64,000 nt of DNA from Ciona intestinalis (lineage: Eukaryota > Chordata > Ascidiacea > Phlebobranchia > Cionidae). Positions 21,529 through 38,600 of the stretch are shown here, piece by piece (position 1 is the first letter of the stretch; every line of letters begins with the position of its first letter). The translations under genes were made by a program, and so were the position numbers. Under the pieces are notes generated by a model. It was not told where the DNA came from. It did not search any database and saw nothing but the letters and a program-made list of their open reading frames with translations. The stretch lies in the NCBI RefSeq assembly GCF_000224145.3, contig NC_020175.2, positions 2,331,278 to 2,395,277 on the forward strand, read 5' to 3'.

Positions 21529-21702
21529 TATGACATAATAAAGGAAAAGAGTTTAATTTTTGTTTCGAACTGTAAGATATTTTGGTTTGTATGTTTACGC
21601 TTTACGATTTATTAAGTTTTTGTTAAATATATATTCCTAGTTCAACAGAAAATGCAATAGAATTTATATTTTTAACGGTTGCCCGATCTTCCAGCTAAAG
21701 GT

Positions 21703-21836
21703 GGCTGTACACAGTATACGGCATGCGAATTCGTCTGCGAAGTCGTATGCAAACCCATCCCGAGTTCCGCATGCGGCAGCGAAATCCAGACAAAACAGAC
21801 GAAACGGACGAATTCCGGATACTGTGTACATCAGCC
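21703..21836 (-). mobile_element. Fold-back element of the GGCTGTACACA family
   Basis: GGCTGTACACAGTATACGGC to CCGGATACTGTGTACATCAG, with an internal GACGAAACGGACGAATTC. It is inverted relative to the copy at 15815. Confidence 0.7.
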
Positions 21837-22891
21837 ATGCGACTGTTTTTAAAAAGTTACAGACGCAAAAAAACGCGTAAAAAGGTTCCTGTATTTGCAC
21901 AAATTGATTATCCTGTGTTTTCTTATACGCATGCGAACGTAAATGTAATATTATTGCCCATGATCGTAGGGGTTGCTTTTGCTTTTCGCTCTGGCTAGCT
22001 ATTTATACGCAACTGTGTTTATCTATAGTTTAATTATTCTGTGACAGTTTGTTTGGGTGTACCCTGATATAATGTGTATGTGTAATTTTTGCATGTAATA
22101 AATGTAAAAATAGCATTGACATTACTTAAAGGAAATATATTAGAAAGCACACGAGGAATTCCTCAGAGATTCGCACACTGACGGGGTGAGATGGGACAGT
22201 TCAAAATATTTGTTAGTTTTAATTAATAATTTTCTTATTGTTACGTAAATGCAGTTTAAATTTTTTATTTATTTTAATTATTAAATGAGTTTAATATTCA
22301 AAATAAACGTAAATAACACAAAATATTATTCTACAATATGACAAAAAATAGAGATTTTATATTAATAGTATTCTGCAACTTGGTTAGCCTACCGAGCTTA
22401 ACGGTTCGTTGGATCTTGAGAATACTGTCGAATAATACTGTAACATTTATTTTCGTCGATCATCAAATGCGGTTGGATAAAATTAGATTTTTAAGGGTAT
22501 TGTCCCAACTTGCCCCATGTCCCAACTTACCCCACGAGAAAATAGAATGAAAAGGTGTCCCTTCTTCACCCACCCCGCTATAATAATATTTCGCCAACAT
22601 TAACATCAAGACGTCGATACTACCTCGTATAAAATAATGTCCTTTTTTTGCCCTTTGTTTTGGTCCTGTTATCCATTCCTTATCTTGTTTTAATTTCGCT
22701 TATCGTATCCTACTTTATCCCTTGCAGGTTCATACGTTATCTTTCCTGCTTGCCGCCTTTTACACTTAACTTACACCTTTTCTATGTTTTTGCTTTCTTC
22801 GTTTGTCCAGCGTGCTTCTCCTGTTCTGTTACTTTTTATTTTTTTTGCAGTTTTAGGTGTTTGTGTTTCTTGTTTTCTCTATTTTTAATAC

Positions 22892-23083
22892 TAGAGTAAG
22901 GTGGGGGAAATGGGACACCTAAGGCACAAATATCTGAATATCCCGACCGTGTTTTAAACCGTTAACAACGTTCTATAGGAGTCGTAAGGATATAGTTTTA
23001 TAATTCCTTGAATGTTCTTTGTTTACTACTAAATGGAACGAGAAAATGGAGTTAAAAGGTGTCCCATTTTTCCCCACCCTACT
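22892..23083 (+). mobile_element. MITE copy at the right end of duplication copy 1
   Basis: Left end TAGAGTAAGGTGGGGG. It has the same insertion site and length as the MITE at 28105, so it predates the duplication. Confidence 0.85.
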
Positions 23084-23204
23084 GCATTGAACTAATGCTG
23101 AACCACCTCACCCATATAAAATTGAAATACATCACAGAAAAACACAAAAAAACTCCTGTGGTATATAACCAAACTGTTATTTTAAATCTAAAAGAAAGTA
23201 TTAC

Positions 23205-26311
<3,107 letters not shown>

Positions 26312-26349
26312 CTATTAATGCTTATATTAAACTATGAACTAGAATAAAA

Positions 26350-26570
26350 ACCTATTTAACGTCGTGTAGCGGGGCAATGTCAGTTGTTATAACAGGGGTG
26401 TTCTGTTTTACTCATTGGAATAAACTACCAAATACAAAACCCAATTAATAATGTCACTTTGCTGAATGAACAAATGAATGTAAGTTTTTTATCTTCGCGT
26501 GGCTGGGCAACGACAGTCGTTATAAGACGGGTGTTCTGTTTCATACACCTCATGCCGCTCACATGTATTA
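26350..26570 (-). mobile_element. Two SINE tail fragments
   Basis: Two minus-orientation tail segments (about 26355-26400, and GAATGAATGTAAG onward at 26470-26565) just before the gap. Confidence 0.65.
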
Positions 26571-26599
26571 TTTTTTAAACGAATAGTTTCATTTTAAAA

Positions 26600-26724
26600 N
26601 NNNNNNNNNNNNNNNNNNNNNNNNNNNNNNNNNNNNNNNNNNNNNNNNNNNNNNNNNNNNNNNNNNNNNNNNNNNNNNNNNNNNNNNNNNNNNNNNNNNN
26701 NNNNNNNNNNNNNNNNNNNNNNNN
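26600..26724. other. Assembly gap (125 N)
   Basis: Separates the kinase block from the second copy of the 1.6-kb duplication. It is the same length as the gap at 38293, which also ends at the start of a duplicated segment. Confidence 0.95.
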
Positions 26725-28304
26725 AGAGGTGTCCCATCTCCCCCCACCCTACTATATGACATAATAAAGGAAAAGAGTTTAATTTTTGTTTCGAACTGTA
26801 AGATATTTTGGTTTGTATGTTTACGCTTTACGATTTATTAAGTTTTTGTTAAATATATATTCCTAGTTCAACATAAAATGTAATAGAATTTATATTTTTA
26901 ACGGTTGCCCGATCTTCCCGCTAAAGGTGGCTGTACACAGTATCCGGCATGCGAATTCGTCTGCGAAGTCGTATGCAAACCCATTACCGAGTTCCACATG
27001 CGGTAGCGAAATCAGGACAAAACAGACGAAACGGACGAATTCCGGAAACTGTGTACATCAGCCATGCGACTGTTTTTAAAAAGTTACAGACGCAAAAAAA
27101 ACTACGTAAAAAGGTTCCTGTATTTGCACAAATTGATTATCCTGTGTTTTCTTATACGCATGCGAACGTGAATGTAATATTATAGCCCATGATCCTAGGG
27201 GTTGCTTTTGCTTTTCGCTCTGGCTATTTATACGCAACTGTGTTTATCTATAGTTTAATTATTCTGTGATAGTTTGTTTGGGTGTACCCTGATCTAATGT
27301 ATGTGTAATTTTTGCATGTAATAAATGTAAAAATAGCATTGACATTACAAGAAATATTAGAAAGCACACGAGGAATTCCTCAGAGATTCGCACACTGACG
27401 AGGGTGGGACAGTTCAAAATATTTGTTAGTTTTAATTAATAATGATCTTATTGTTACGTAAATGCAGTTTAAATTTTTTATTTATTTTAATTATTAAATG
27501 AGTTTAATATTCAAAATAAACGTAAATAACACAAAATATTATTCTACAATATGACAAAAAATAGAGATTTTATATTAATAGTATTCTGCAACTTGGTTAG
27601 CCTACCGAGCTTAACGGTTCGTTGGATCTTGAGAATACTGTCGAATAATACTGTAACATTTATTTTCGTCGATCATCAAATGCGGTTGGATAAAATTAGA
27701 TTTTTAAGGGTATTGTCCCAATTTGCCCTATGTCCCAACTTACCCCACGAGAAAATAGAATGAAAAGGTGTCCCATCTTCACCCACCCCACTATAATAAT
27801 ATTTCGCCAACATTAACATCAAGACGTCGATACTCCCTCGTATAAAATAATGTCCTTTTTTTGCCCTTCGTTTTGGTCCTGTTATCCATTCCTTATCTTG
27901 TTTTAATTTCGCTTATCGTATCCTACTTTATCCCTTGCAGGTTCATACGTTATCTTTCCTGCTTGCCGCCTTTTACACTTAACTTACACCTTTTCTATGT
28001 TTTTGCTTTCTTCGTTTGTCCAGCGTGCTTCTCCTGTTCTGTTACTTTTTATTTTTTTTGCAGTTTTAGGTGTTTGTGTTTCTTGTTCTCTCTATTTTTA
28101 ATACTAGAGTAGGGTGGGGGAAATGGGACACCTATAAGGCACAAATATCTGAATATCCCGACCGTGTTTTAAACCGTTAACAACGTTCTATAGGAGTCGT
28201 AAGGATATAGTTTTATAATTCCTTGAATGTTCTTTGTTTACTACTAAATGGAACGAGGAAATGGAGTTAAAAGGTGTCCCATCTTTCCCCACCCTACTGC
28301 ATTG
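26725..28304 (+). repeat. Segmental duplication, copy 2
   Basis: Begins on the first base after the gap, inside a MITE end, and ends 6 bp past the MITE at 28105-28298. It includes the fold-back element at 26929-27063 and the same hydrophobic frame as copy 1. Confidence 0.9.
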
Positions 28305-29652
28305 TATTGTTTTATGCTTTATTTGCAGAGACTGACGATGCCATTTAGGCGAAATATATTTCTTTTATTATATATACATACTGTACAACTATTTGGACCT
28401 GATTTTTATCCATTACGTTTTGTTACGTTCAGCACCAGATCCTGTTACAATAAATGCTTCTTTTTAGAGAGTACATAGTCTAACAGTTAAATCTAGACTT
28501 TACTCTGTTTTAATTGATTGGTTGAGCGTAGTTACATACCAACTTACGCCGAGTCAGCACTTTTTAATAAAGGTACAATAATAGAGGTATAGTTTTCAAC
28601 ACTTTTCTTGGTATTAAAATGTTCTTTATATCTCCTTTGTACTCGCTGTGCACCTTATTCTTGAAAAAGTCGGTAGTTCATTTTGAAAATCAAGTTTGAA
28701 AATGGACAAAAAAGAGCTATAAAGTAATTTTTCATATTCCGGTGTATTTAGTACTTAAATGAACGTGGTAATGTGGTGAAGCCCGCCTTTTTGGCAACAT
28801 TGTGTATGACGTTCAAATATAGTTATTCACCTTCACGCTTTAGACATCGACCAGTTTTTAAATGTAGGGTACAATGCGTACCATGACTGTACAATGTGTA
28901 TTGAGGAAATGAACGGCAATTGATTTCTATATTGATACGCATGTCCTCAGTTACAAAGTAACTATTATGTCGGATCAATTGTTTATAACTGTACCGAGTG
29001 AGTCATTAGCACAGTATGTTTCATATAGGACTTTGCAACGTTGCCAGCAGCGTTGAATAACAACATAAAAGGTTTACCATTATAAAGGAATTTAGTTTGT
29101 TTTACTCAGTTAGTTTCTGCAGCGTTGTTGGTATTTTGGATAGGTCGGATGAAACTTTTCACCAAATGTCAAGCCTATTTCAGACAACGCGCGCAAGACA
29201 GAAATTAATTACAAAATGCAATTCGTCATGTATTCTACTATAAGAGAGTGAAGAGGCGTTGTTTTTGTTGTTTGGTCTGCGAATACATGCTGTGCTGATT
29301 CCTCTGCGTTCAATGAAAGTTTGCTGTTATTAGAACGCAGTGCGAAGTAGTATTCACTTTTAGATTACTGTTGGACTTGTCTGTTATAATTAAAGGCACC
29401 CAAATGGGATGTTTTTTTAACGAATGTAAAGGGCAAACGTCATAATAACTGCTTATTTTGCAAAGTTAAGATATTCGTAGTTAGAGAAGCCTATAAACCT
29501 TTGCTAAACTATTATTCTCATTGGTGGGCATACGTGTATAGTATACTGCATACCGTATTAGCTGTTATTCTGGCAATTAAGCATGTTATATTAGTGCATA
29601 CTGTTTGAATGGCATGGTATTTACATTATCTGCTTTTAGAAACCAACCATAG
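28305..29652. other. Presumed promoter region of the anoctamin gene
   Basis: Mostly unique AT-rich sequence without exons I can support. TATAAAGG at about 29085 followed by TTTACTCAGTTAG is a possible core promoter. The 28340-28445 stretch shares ATTTAGGCGAAATATA and a TTTTTATCCATTACGTTTTG block with 32000-32100. Confidence 0.35.
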
Positions 29653-29685
29653 GCAAGAATAGTGCATGCCGCACGACTGACCACC

Positions 29686-32600
29686 ATGAACACGTTTCGA
29701 GACGGAAAAAGCTCCATCGACTACATTCTGGTGTATAAGAATGACGACGAAAAGGAAAAGCACCGAGAATGGCGACGAAATTTCGAGGCAAATCTTGAAG
29801 AGGAAGGACTGCGTCTTGAAACAGATTGGATGGCTGACGGTGGTGATGATTCTGCAGATGTGGTAAACGACTCAAACGTAACGGCACGAGTTTTAAGTTT
29901 ATAAACTTTCCATTAAATGTTTATATTTGGCGACGCTTAGTCATTCGTCGTGATCAAAACAAGCTATGGTTCGCCGTTGCTTATAGTGTATAGTAGCACG
30001 ATTAAAAAGATTCGGTTTCATGATCGATACTGCTGCTTGTTGTGCGCATGTGTCCTTTAGTAAACCACTTACGGATAATTGCTCCAACTCAGCGCTCACT
30101 AATGCTATCTAAATTATTAGCCCTATTGAAAAAAGAGGAAAAAAAATACAAACACAATCAAAGTTTAAGATATATACGTGGTAAATCGTAAGTGGACACG
30201 AGGTGTATGAAACATATATGCCCGTGTTATATATAGCGATGGCATTAACCCTGCCAAGCAGAACGGGTGTTTTCTCATTAAATAAATAAATCAATGAACT
30301 AAATCAATTCATTCAGTTTTGATTTGAATGGTAATCATAGTAAAGTGGGAGACGATGAGATACATTTTCATTCTATTTTCTCGTCCCATTTGGTAGTAAA
30401 CATAGAAAATTTAATGAATTATAAAACCGTACATCCTAACGACCCCCATAGACCGTCGTTATAAATTGTTTAAAACACGTTCAGAATATTTAAATGTTAT
30501 GTTCTAAAGGTGTCCCGTCTTTCCCCGCCCTACTAGATATTCCATCCGGCGCCGTGGTATAGCATAGTCTTTNNNNNNNNNNNNNNNNNNNNNNNNNNNN
30601 NNNNNNNNNNNNNNNNNNNNNNNNNNNNNNNNNNNNNNNNNNNNNNNNNNNNNNNNNNNNNNNNNNNNNNNNNNNNNNNNNNNNNNNNNNNNNNNNNNNN
30701 NNNNNNNNNNNTGCAGAACGGAATCAACTTTGTTAAAATCCATGCGAGCTGGGATGCTCTGTGTCGATGGGCTGAAATCGGAAGAATGAAAAAACCGTTT
30801 GCTAAAAACGACATTTTCAAAAGCGAAAACTCCCTAACTGCAGTTGAAAAAGTAATTTTCCACAATAGTTAAATGGGTTAATTATAAAAAAATGGTATCA
30901 TTTTCGGGGAGACAATTTAGATACTGCATTTTTTTGTTACATTGTATCTATCGTATACACGGCGATTGCTAATGTAAATTGGGTAGCGACTTTTATAGGT
31001 AAAATGGTATTACATATCTATATGGTAATACGATTTTATATTAGATTGCAGTAGGTACTGAAAAATAATTGAGCTTGAAAAAAACGATGTTTTCAGTTCA
31101 TGACTTGCTGTTCGAAAGACTCTATCAAGTATGCTTACGACACGCATGAAAAAGATGAGAGTTATTTTACTGCAACGTTCGACAGAAAACGACTTGATTC
31201 GTAAGTGAAAATCTAATGTTAATTAATTTAAAGATTTAATATTTTTACCTAAACTGCCTGATGACATTTACTGAAATTTCATAAACCGGTTCTATAAATT
31301 ATAGTAGGGTGGGGGGGGGAGATGGGACACCTTTTTACTCTATTTTCTCGTCTTATTTGGTAGTAAACAAAAAGACTGTTAAGAATTATAAAATCATATT
31401 CTCACAACTCCCATAGATTGCTTTTGTTAATTGTTTAAAACACGATCACGATGTTTAGACTTTAGATATTATGTGCTAAAGGCGTCCCATCTTCCCCCAC
31501 CCTAATATATCTTAAATGTCCTTTTGGTAATAACTTCAGAAAAAATAAACTGTAAAACTAAAATGTTATTATTATATTGGAATTAAAGGTTCATAATGAC
31601 TGACAGAGCAACCTTTTTTACACCAACAGAACGTTACAGACTGGTAAGCGAGTGTTTCACAAATTTATGATTTATATTAATAAATATAAATAAAGCTAAC
31701 AAAACGGACTGAATTAATAGCAAAACTTTATGTACTTTTATATAGGTTAATATGCGGTACCGTTAAATTGATAACAAACGGCATAATCTTAGTAAGTTGG
31801 GTGTGATAAAAACATATCTTGCTGACCGAAAAAGTACATACCAGCTTTTATTTATCAAATTTCGAAAAAAACAGTTGTACTTGTAATAATTTCTGCAAAT
31901 CTGACCCTGATTTGGAGCTTATAGAGTTGAACGATCTTGTGTAAAGAAATAAAGTACGGATCTGGTGTGCTATAAAAGTTTAAGAAACTGCTTATAACAA
32001 TAACATTTAGGCGAAATATATAATTTAATAAACAGTTGAATGAACTTGATTTTTGTCTGTTACGTTTTCGTAACACCAGAAACTCACATACTGCTGTGGT
32101 AAGTAAAAATCACTTGGTTAAACAGTTTAAAATGAAACTTATAAAATCGTTTCTCGAGCCAGTGTTTTGTTTGATACACTTGATTTTTGTCTGTTACGTT
32201 TTTTTAGCACCAGGAACTCACATACTGCTGGTAGAATCAATATAACATATAGTAGAGGGGGGAGATGGGACACCTTCAGCACATAATTTCAAAATATCCT
32301 GATCGTGTTTTGAACAATTATAACAGCAGTTTATAGAAGTCAAGAGGATACGGTCTTATAATTTTTTGAATTGTTTTTCTTTACTACCAAACGGAACTAG
32401 AGAAGATAATAAAAAGATGTCCCATCTCCCCCCACCCTACTATAGGAAAAAATCACTTCGATGAACAGTTTTAAAATTAAACTTATAAAACCGTTTCTGG
32501 AGCTTTTCATGAGATGTTTTTCCAGGTGCATGAAATTTTACGAGTTACCGGCTTTGGAGAGGATTGTGACGACATTGGTATGACACGCTTGTTATCAGAT

Positions 32601-35600
32601 GGTGTGTATTTGGACGCCTACCCACCGCACGATGGCGCATGGAAACCTCCCGCAAAAGAAGGTAAAATTACACAACATGTTTACCTGGTCTGCTTTCTGT
32701 TCAAATTCAATGCATTTAGCTTTAAAAGCTCGGACAAATAGTGTAAACCTAGTCATCTATACCAGATATTTTGATCGTTCATGATATAATTAACAAACAT
32801 TACGCACAATATATATATATATATATATATGACCGGAGGTAAAAAAAAATTGACCGGAGGTCATTCTGTTGAACTGCATCTTAGAGCAACTTTTGTTATT
32901 TCTATCGTTTTTCAATAATATTATTAAAAAATGAATAGTACTACACCAAAAACACACCTCAAAGGCTTTTAAACAACGAGAACTGAAACATTAGGTTGGG
33001 GTAAAATGTGACATGTTTTTATTCTCCTTCATAGACTCATTGGGCCATTACCAAAAACTATTTACTAAAAATATGTAAAACCGTATCCCCGCGACTCCAA
33101 TAGAACGGTGCCAATTGTTCAAAACTTAATCAACGAAATATATAGGATTTAGGTAAAAACGGTATCCCATCTTACTCTTAGTACTATTTAATACTGGTTT
33201 CGCTTTTGTATAAATTGTATTTATAAAAAGACAGGTTGAACATATTTGTTGGTATATGTAGTAATCCTGGTGGAAGTGTATGTATTCCTTGTATGAAATG
33301 CTCGAAACTGAGTCATTATACACGAACATTTTATTTGTTTGTTTTTTTACCTTGACCATATTTTTGTAAAAGGTTCGAATTTGGGACCGAGGCAGGCTCT
33401 TTATTGGATTTGGGCTCGACCAGGTGCATGGGCTCGTCCGCAACCGTTAGAGCTTATTAGGTACATTCGATGTTTCATTTGCGGGTTAAAGTTATGTTTT
33501 TGCTTATCTTCCAGTTAAATGTAAATATGTTTTAACTGTAGGCGTGTTTTAACAACTGTTGTTTTGTTGCTATATCCTGTCTTTTCGTTAAAAATGTTTC
33601 TAAATCTCCCTATACCGTAATCGAAGAGACTAATAAAGGTTTTTTAATTATTATTAAATGTTCCCGTCATTTGCATTTTTCTAGAATGTACTTCGGTGAA
33701 AAGATCGCTATCTATTTTGCTTGGCTTGGCTTCTACACGATGATGCTTGTACCAGCAGCTGTATTCGGGATCATAGTTTTTCTATATGGCTTGTTCTCAG
33801 TCGGCGGGGAAGAAACTGTGTAAGTCTTAATTTACTTCTCTAATATTTTGCAATAAGCTGTTTATTTAATGGAGTTATGAACTTTTTACCCGACGCCGTG
33901 GCAAAGTGGTTATAGTACGCCTGTCTTAAACCATTGGTAATGGGTTCAAGGCTCGCCGCTGCTATCGTCGTGGGTGTATGTGTCCTTGGGCAAGACACTT
34001 GCCGGCAATTGCTCCAACCATGTGGGCACTAGTGGGTTGTCCACATTATAGAATATGCATAAAAAATCTCTTAAAATTATCACCGACAAAGTAAAACATA
34101 CATGGAAACTAGTAAGCTGACACGAGGTGTATGGACACTCGTGGTATGACGACTGTCGTTTATCGGCCACGCGAGGATAACGCTAGTTACGTTCATTATT
34201 TGATATGTTGACTCTGTGTTATCGGTTTGAATCGTTTAGATTTTTTAGAAAAAAAATCTTATTAACGGTTTCTACTACGCTTATTACACCAATGACACAA
34301 CAGAAATAATAAAGAATAGAACGCGCATCTCCAATGTCGGCAAAGAAGAGAAGTGATACACTCTCTCTCTTTCGCGGGTCGTTCCCGTTTACTGTTGAAG
34401 TCAATGGAATCCAGGGCGTTTTATGTAGTTTTTATTCGTTTTTTTGAATTAATTTAAAGTTATGAGGTAAAAAAACTATTTTCTAGTATATATATATTTC
34501 TAATAAACAGTTTGTTTGAAGTTTTTGATCAAATTTATTAAATAATTACATTTCCCAAACAAGTGGTAAACTGTAAGCGTTAACCTACCAAATAACTAAA
34601 CTGGCTTCTAAACTTGAGTAGTTGGTGTAGTTTTTGAAATAAACAGCTAAAACCTCATAAAACTACTATGCGCCTATCTTTTACAATAGAGACCAAGCGA
34701 AATGGGGACAGAGTTGGCGGTCACGTGAATAGATAAAAGAATATATCACGGTTTTGGGCAGTTGCGCGTTCTACTCTTTTTTATTTCTGTGATCCACACA
34801 CAATATAAACATATTTGGTGTTTGCTTTCCAACATTGCTTTCACATTTAATTACAGACAAGCGGTTTGTAATTCCAACTTAACGGTTTGTCCGGTTTGTG
34901 AGACATGTAGCTTCGATCCTCTCAAAACGTCATGCACCTACTCTAAAATAAGCTACGTTTTCGACAATACTGGAACTGTGGTTTTCGCCTTCGTCATGTC
35001 TATATGGGGTAAACGATTTTCTGAATTCTTAGTATAGTAGGATAGGGGAGGATGGGACACCTTTAGCACATAACATCCAAATATCCTGATCGTATTTTAA
35101 ACAGTTAACAGCGGTCTATGAGAGTCGTGAGCATAAGTTTTGTAATTTTAATTCTTTGTCTACTACTAAATGAGCAAAAATAGAATAAAAAGGTGTCCTA
35201 TCTTCCCCCATTCTACTATAATATAAATTATGTATTTTTCTGTTTCAGCGACATTTTTCATTGAGCTTTGGAAACGGCAAAGAGCTAGGCTTTCTTATAG
35301 ATGGGGTACACAGGACTTCGAAGAAGAAGAGGTACTACTTACATACGACACTATACCAGTCAAAGCACTGTAATTAAGAATTTTCTCAAAATGTCAATAT
35401 TGCCAGATTAGTGAAACTAACGTCTATGCTTATGGCTTCACGTATATGTGTATAACAGTTTACCCGTAATTACGACTATTTATACAGCTCGTCACGCAAA
35501 TATAAAATAGGGTGGGAGAAGATGGGACATCATTTAGTTCTATTTTCTCGTCTCATTTGTTAGTAAGCAAATAACATTCAAAGAATTGTAAAACCGTATT

Positions 35601-38600
35601 CTCACGACTCTCATAGACAAATTTTTATTGTTTAAAACACGATCAGGACATTTGGATATTATGTGCTAAAGGTGTCCCATCTTCCCTCACCCTACTATAT
35701 ATAAATGTTTTCACGTTGCTGTTAATATCTATTTTCTTTGCAGGATTTAGTGCGGCCAGAATTTATCGTCGTTTCTGACAAGAAAAAGTTGAACCCCGTG
35801 ACTGGAAAGTTGGAACCTGCGCTATCGACCAAACTAAAAGCGAGAGGAATTGCTTTCTCAGTATCAACCTTATTTTTCATGGTAAATAAAACACCAGTAT
35901 CAGTAATTAAGAAACATGCTATTACACCTACATCCATATGTGTGTATAAACCCGTAGAAACCACTGGAAACTTCTGCTTTAAAAATTAGTCGGAATTTTC
36001 AAGTTATAATATTTCAAGCAAATTTGGGTAAAACTTGTTTCAGTTTTTTATACCTGGGGCGCTTATCTTATGTTTTCGTAACCTATAACAGACATCCTAT
36101 AATTCTAAGATTGGAGGATTACTTTCATTGCTACATAGAGTAGGCTGGGGGAGTTGGGACACATTTTCTTTATATTTTCTCGTCTCATCTGGTTGTAAAC
36201 AAAGAACATTAAAACAATTATAAAACCATATCCCCACGACTCCCATAGACTGTAGCTAATTATTTAAAACACGATCAGATATTTGGTTAATATGTGAAAA
36301 GGTGTCCCTTCTCCCCACCCTACAATACATATCTAACATTTCTTGAGTTATAATTCCTTTCCAAAAATCTCCAGTTAGTTCTTGTGGTCATCGCCTTGAT
36401 TGGTGTCATAGTTTATCGAACTATAAGTTCCGTCCTCGCCTACCAAGCTACGAGTGGTGGAATCATTCAACGCAATATCCGGCTTATTATTTCCATCACA
36501 GCTTCTATTATTAACTTCATAATTATAACAATATTGGACGTGGTAAGTGTATGGTTTCAAGGCTCGTCGTTGATACCATTGTGGGCGTATATGTCCTTGG
36601 GTTAACGGCAATTGCTCTAACCCAGTGGCCACTAATGGGTTGTCCAGATTATCAGCCACACACAAAAAAATGAAAAAAAAAGTAATCACCCACAAAGTAA
36701 CATACATGGTAACTTGTAAGCTGGCACGAGGTGTATGAACATCTGTGTTATAGGAACTGTCGTTTTCCGGCCACGCGAGGATGAAGTAAGTTACATTCAT
36801 TCAAACTCAACACACATAATGAATGAATGAATGAATGAATGAATGAATGAATGAATGAATGTATGAATGAATGAATGAATGAATGAATGAATGAATGAAT
36901 GAATGAATGAATGAATGAATGAATGAATGAATGAATGAACGAATGAATGAATGACTTTCAATTCTCGTGTGGCGGGCCACGACACCCTATTTTACATCGT
37001 TTCCTTATTTCATACATTTTGTGCTGCCTGCTGCTTTTCGAGTTACCACATATGAAACATTGTGGGCGTGTTTTTTCTGTATTGCTGACAAATTGGGCAT
37101 CTTACTAATGATCACGGATTAGAGTAATTACTATCTTAGAAATGATCTCGACGACAGAATGCATTAATCATGATACCATCGGTATAATAATGTAAGTACA
37201 ACATACACAACTTGCGTGCTGGTTGCAGCAATCACATTTAATTCACATGGGAAGCCTATACACTGCCTTGGTATTAATTTAAATTGAATTACGTACCACA
37301 TCTAACGGTAATTAAAATATAAAATTACATTTACCTCACCTGTCTAAAAATTAATGCCATGTAAATTGCTTGGTATAAATACTGACTATAAGTAGGGTGG
37401 GGAAAATGGCACACCTTTATCACATAACTCCTAAGTATTCTGGTGTTTTAAACACTTAACAACAGTCTACGGAAGTCATGAGGATATGGTTTTAGAATTC
37501 TTTGAATGTTTTTTGATTACTACCAAATGAAAAGAAAAAACAGAATAAAAATGTGTCTCATCTTCCCCCATCCTACTATAGTACTTCATGGTTATACTTA
37601 ACCTAAAACATGAATACGTATTTCATTTTAATAATTATAACCCCTCAGGATCTGAAAATTATGATTGCATTATATATTATGTAATACTAAATGTTTATGT
37701 CATTTCAGATTTACAACAAGCTTGCTCTGAAACTCACAAACTTAGGTTAGTAAAAGTGTTAAGTAAAACGCAATTTTTACAATTAGTGTTATCCAAAAAA
37801 ACTTACACTGCTCCTTCCCAAAACTACATGATAAAATCACATTAATTCTTAGGGTTAAGTGTGAACATCAAGCATATTTTTATTGCATCTGGCAAAGCAA
37901 GGTTTATTTTTGCCCCCAACTCATTTTTAACGTATATCAAATGTAAACTTCATTGGTGATTGCGTAGTACTATAGGATGGTACACCTTTAGCACTTAATA
38001 TCCAAATGTCCTTAAAGTGTTTTAAACAATTAACAACGATCTATGCGCGTCGTGCAGATACGGGTTTATAATTCCTTGAATGTTCTTTGTTTACTACCAT
38101 ATGGGACGAGACAATAAAATAAAAATGTGTCCCATCTTCCCCACCTATACTATACATCATATAAATCAACCTATTACTTTAAGTAATTCAATTCCTTAAC
38201 AGAGGCGCCGCGAACCAGGACTGAATTCGAGGACTCTTATACACTCAAGATGTTTTATTTCAAGCGGTTAACTATTACTCGTCCACAGTTACNNNNNNNN
38301 NNNNNNNNNNNNNNNNNNNNNNNNNNNNNNNNNNNNNNNNNNNNNNNNNNNNNNNNNNNNNNNNNNNNNNNNNNNNNNNNNNNNNNNNNNNNNNNNNNNN
38401 NNNNNNNNNNNNNNNNNTAATATGTGAAAAGGTGTCCCTTCTCCCCACCCTACAATACATATCTAATATTTCTTGAGTTATAATTCCTTTCCAAAAATCT
38501 CCAGTTAGTTCTTGTGGTCATCGCCTTGATTGGTGTCATAGTTTATCGAACTATAAGTTCCGTCCTCGCCTACCAAGCTACGAGTGGTGGAATCATTCAA

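Larger units (their letters stand above)
21499..23089 (+). repeat. Segmental duplication, copy 1
   Basis: Matches 26725-28304 nearly base for base over about 1.6 kb, with scattered substitutions and small indels. It contains a fold-back element (21703-21836), a T-rich hydrophobic frame that is identical in both copies, and a terminal plus-orientation MITE (22892-23083). Similarity stops six bases after the MITE. No gene is recognised inside. Confidence 0.9.
36288..38292 (+). repeat. Anoctamin segment duplicated, copy 1 (exons 11-13, last one broken)
   Basis: Same content as 38418-40615. Exon 11 (36375-36542) differs from its twin only by silent Ile codon changes and exon 12 (37709-37745) is unchanged. 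The exon 13 copy (38203-38292) lacks one T in ATGTTTTATTTC, shifting the frame, lacks another T in CAGTTAC, and then runs into the gap. It contains MITEs at 37390-37578 and 37971-38153. Confidence 0.9.

Noticed and set aside
22338..22550. 70-codon frame repeated at 27551-27763
   Set aside because: Also carried by the duplication; it ends inside MITE-like sequence and has no gene features.
22648..22899. 83-codon hydrophobic frame, identical at 27861-28112
   Set aside because: Identity is explained by the 1.6-kb duplication; the frame is a T-rich run with Phe/Leu/Cys translation and no splice links or homology I recognise.
32080..32100. Tiny exon-like segment (CACCAG/AAACTCACATACTGCTGTG/GTAAGT) in anoctamin intron 4
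   Set aside because: Exons 31589-31643 and 32526-32661 join in phase and match the family without it; 19 nt would break the frame.
36797..36985. Minus-strand frame of repeated Ser-Phe-Ile-His
   Set aside because: Translation of the (GAAT)n microsatellite.
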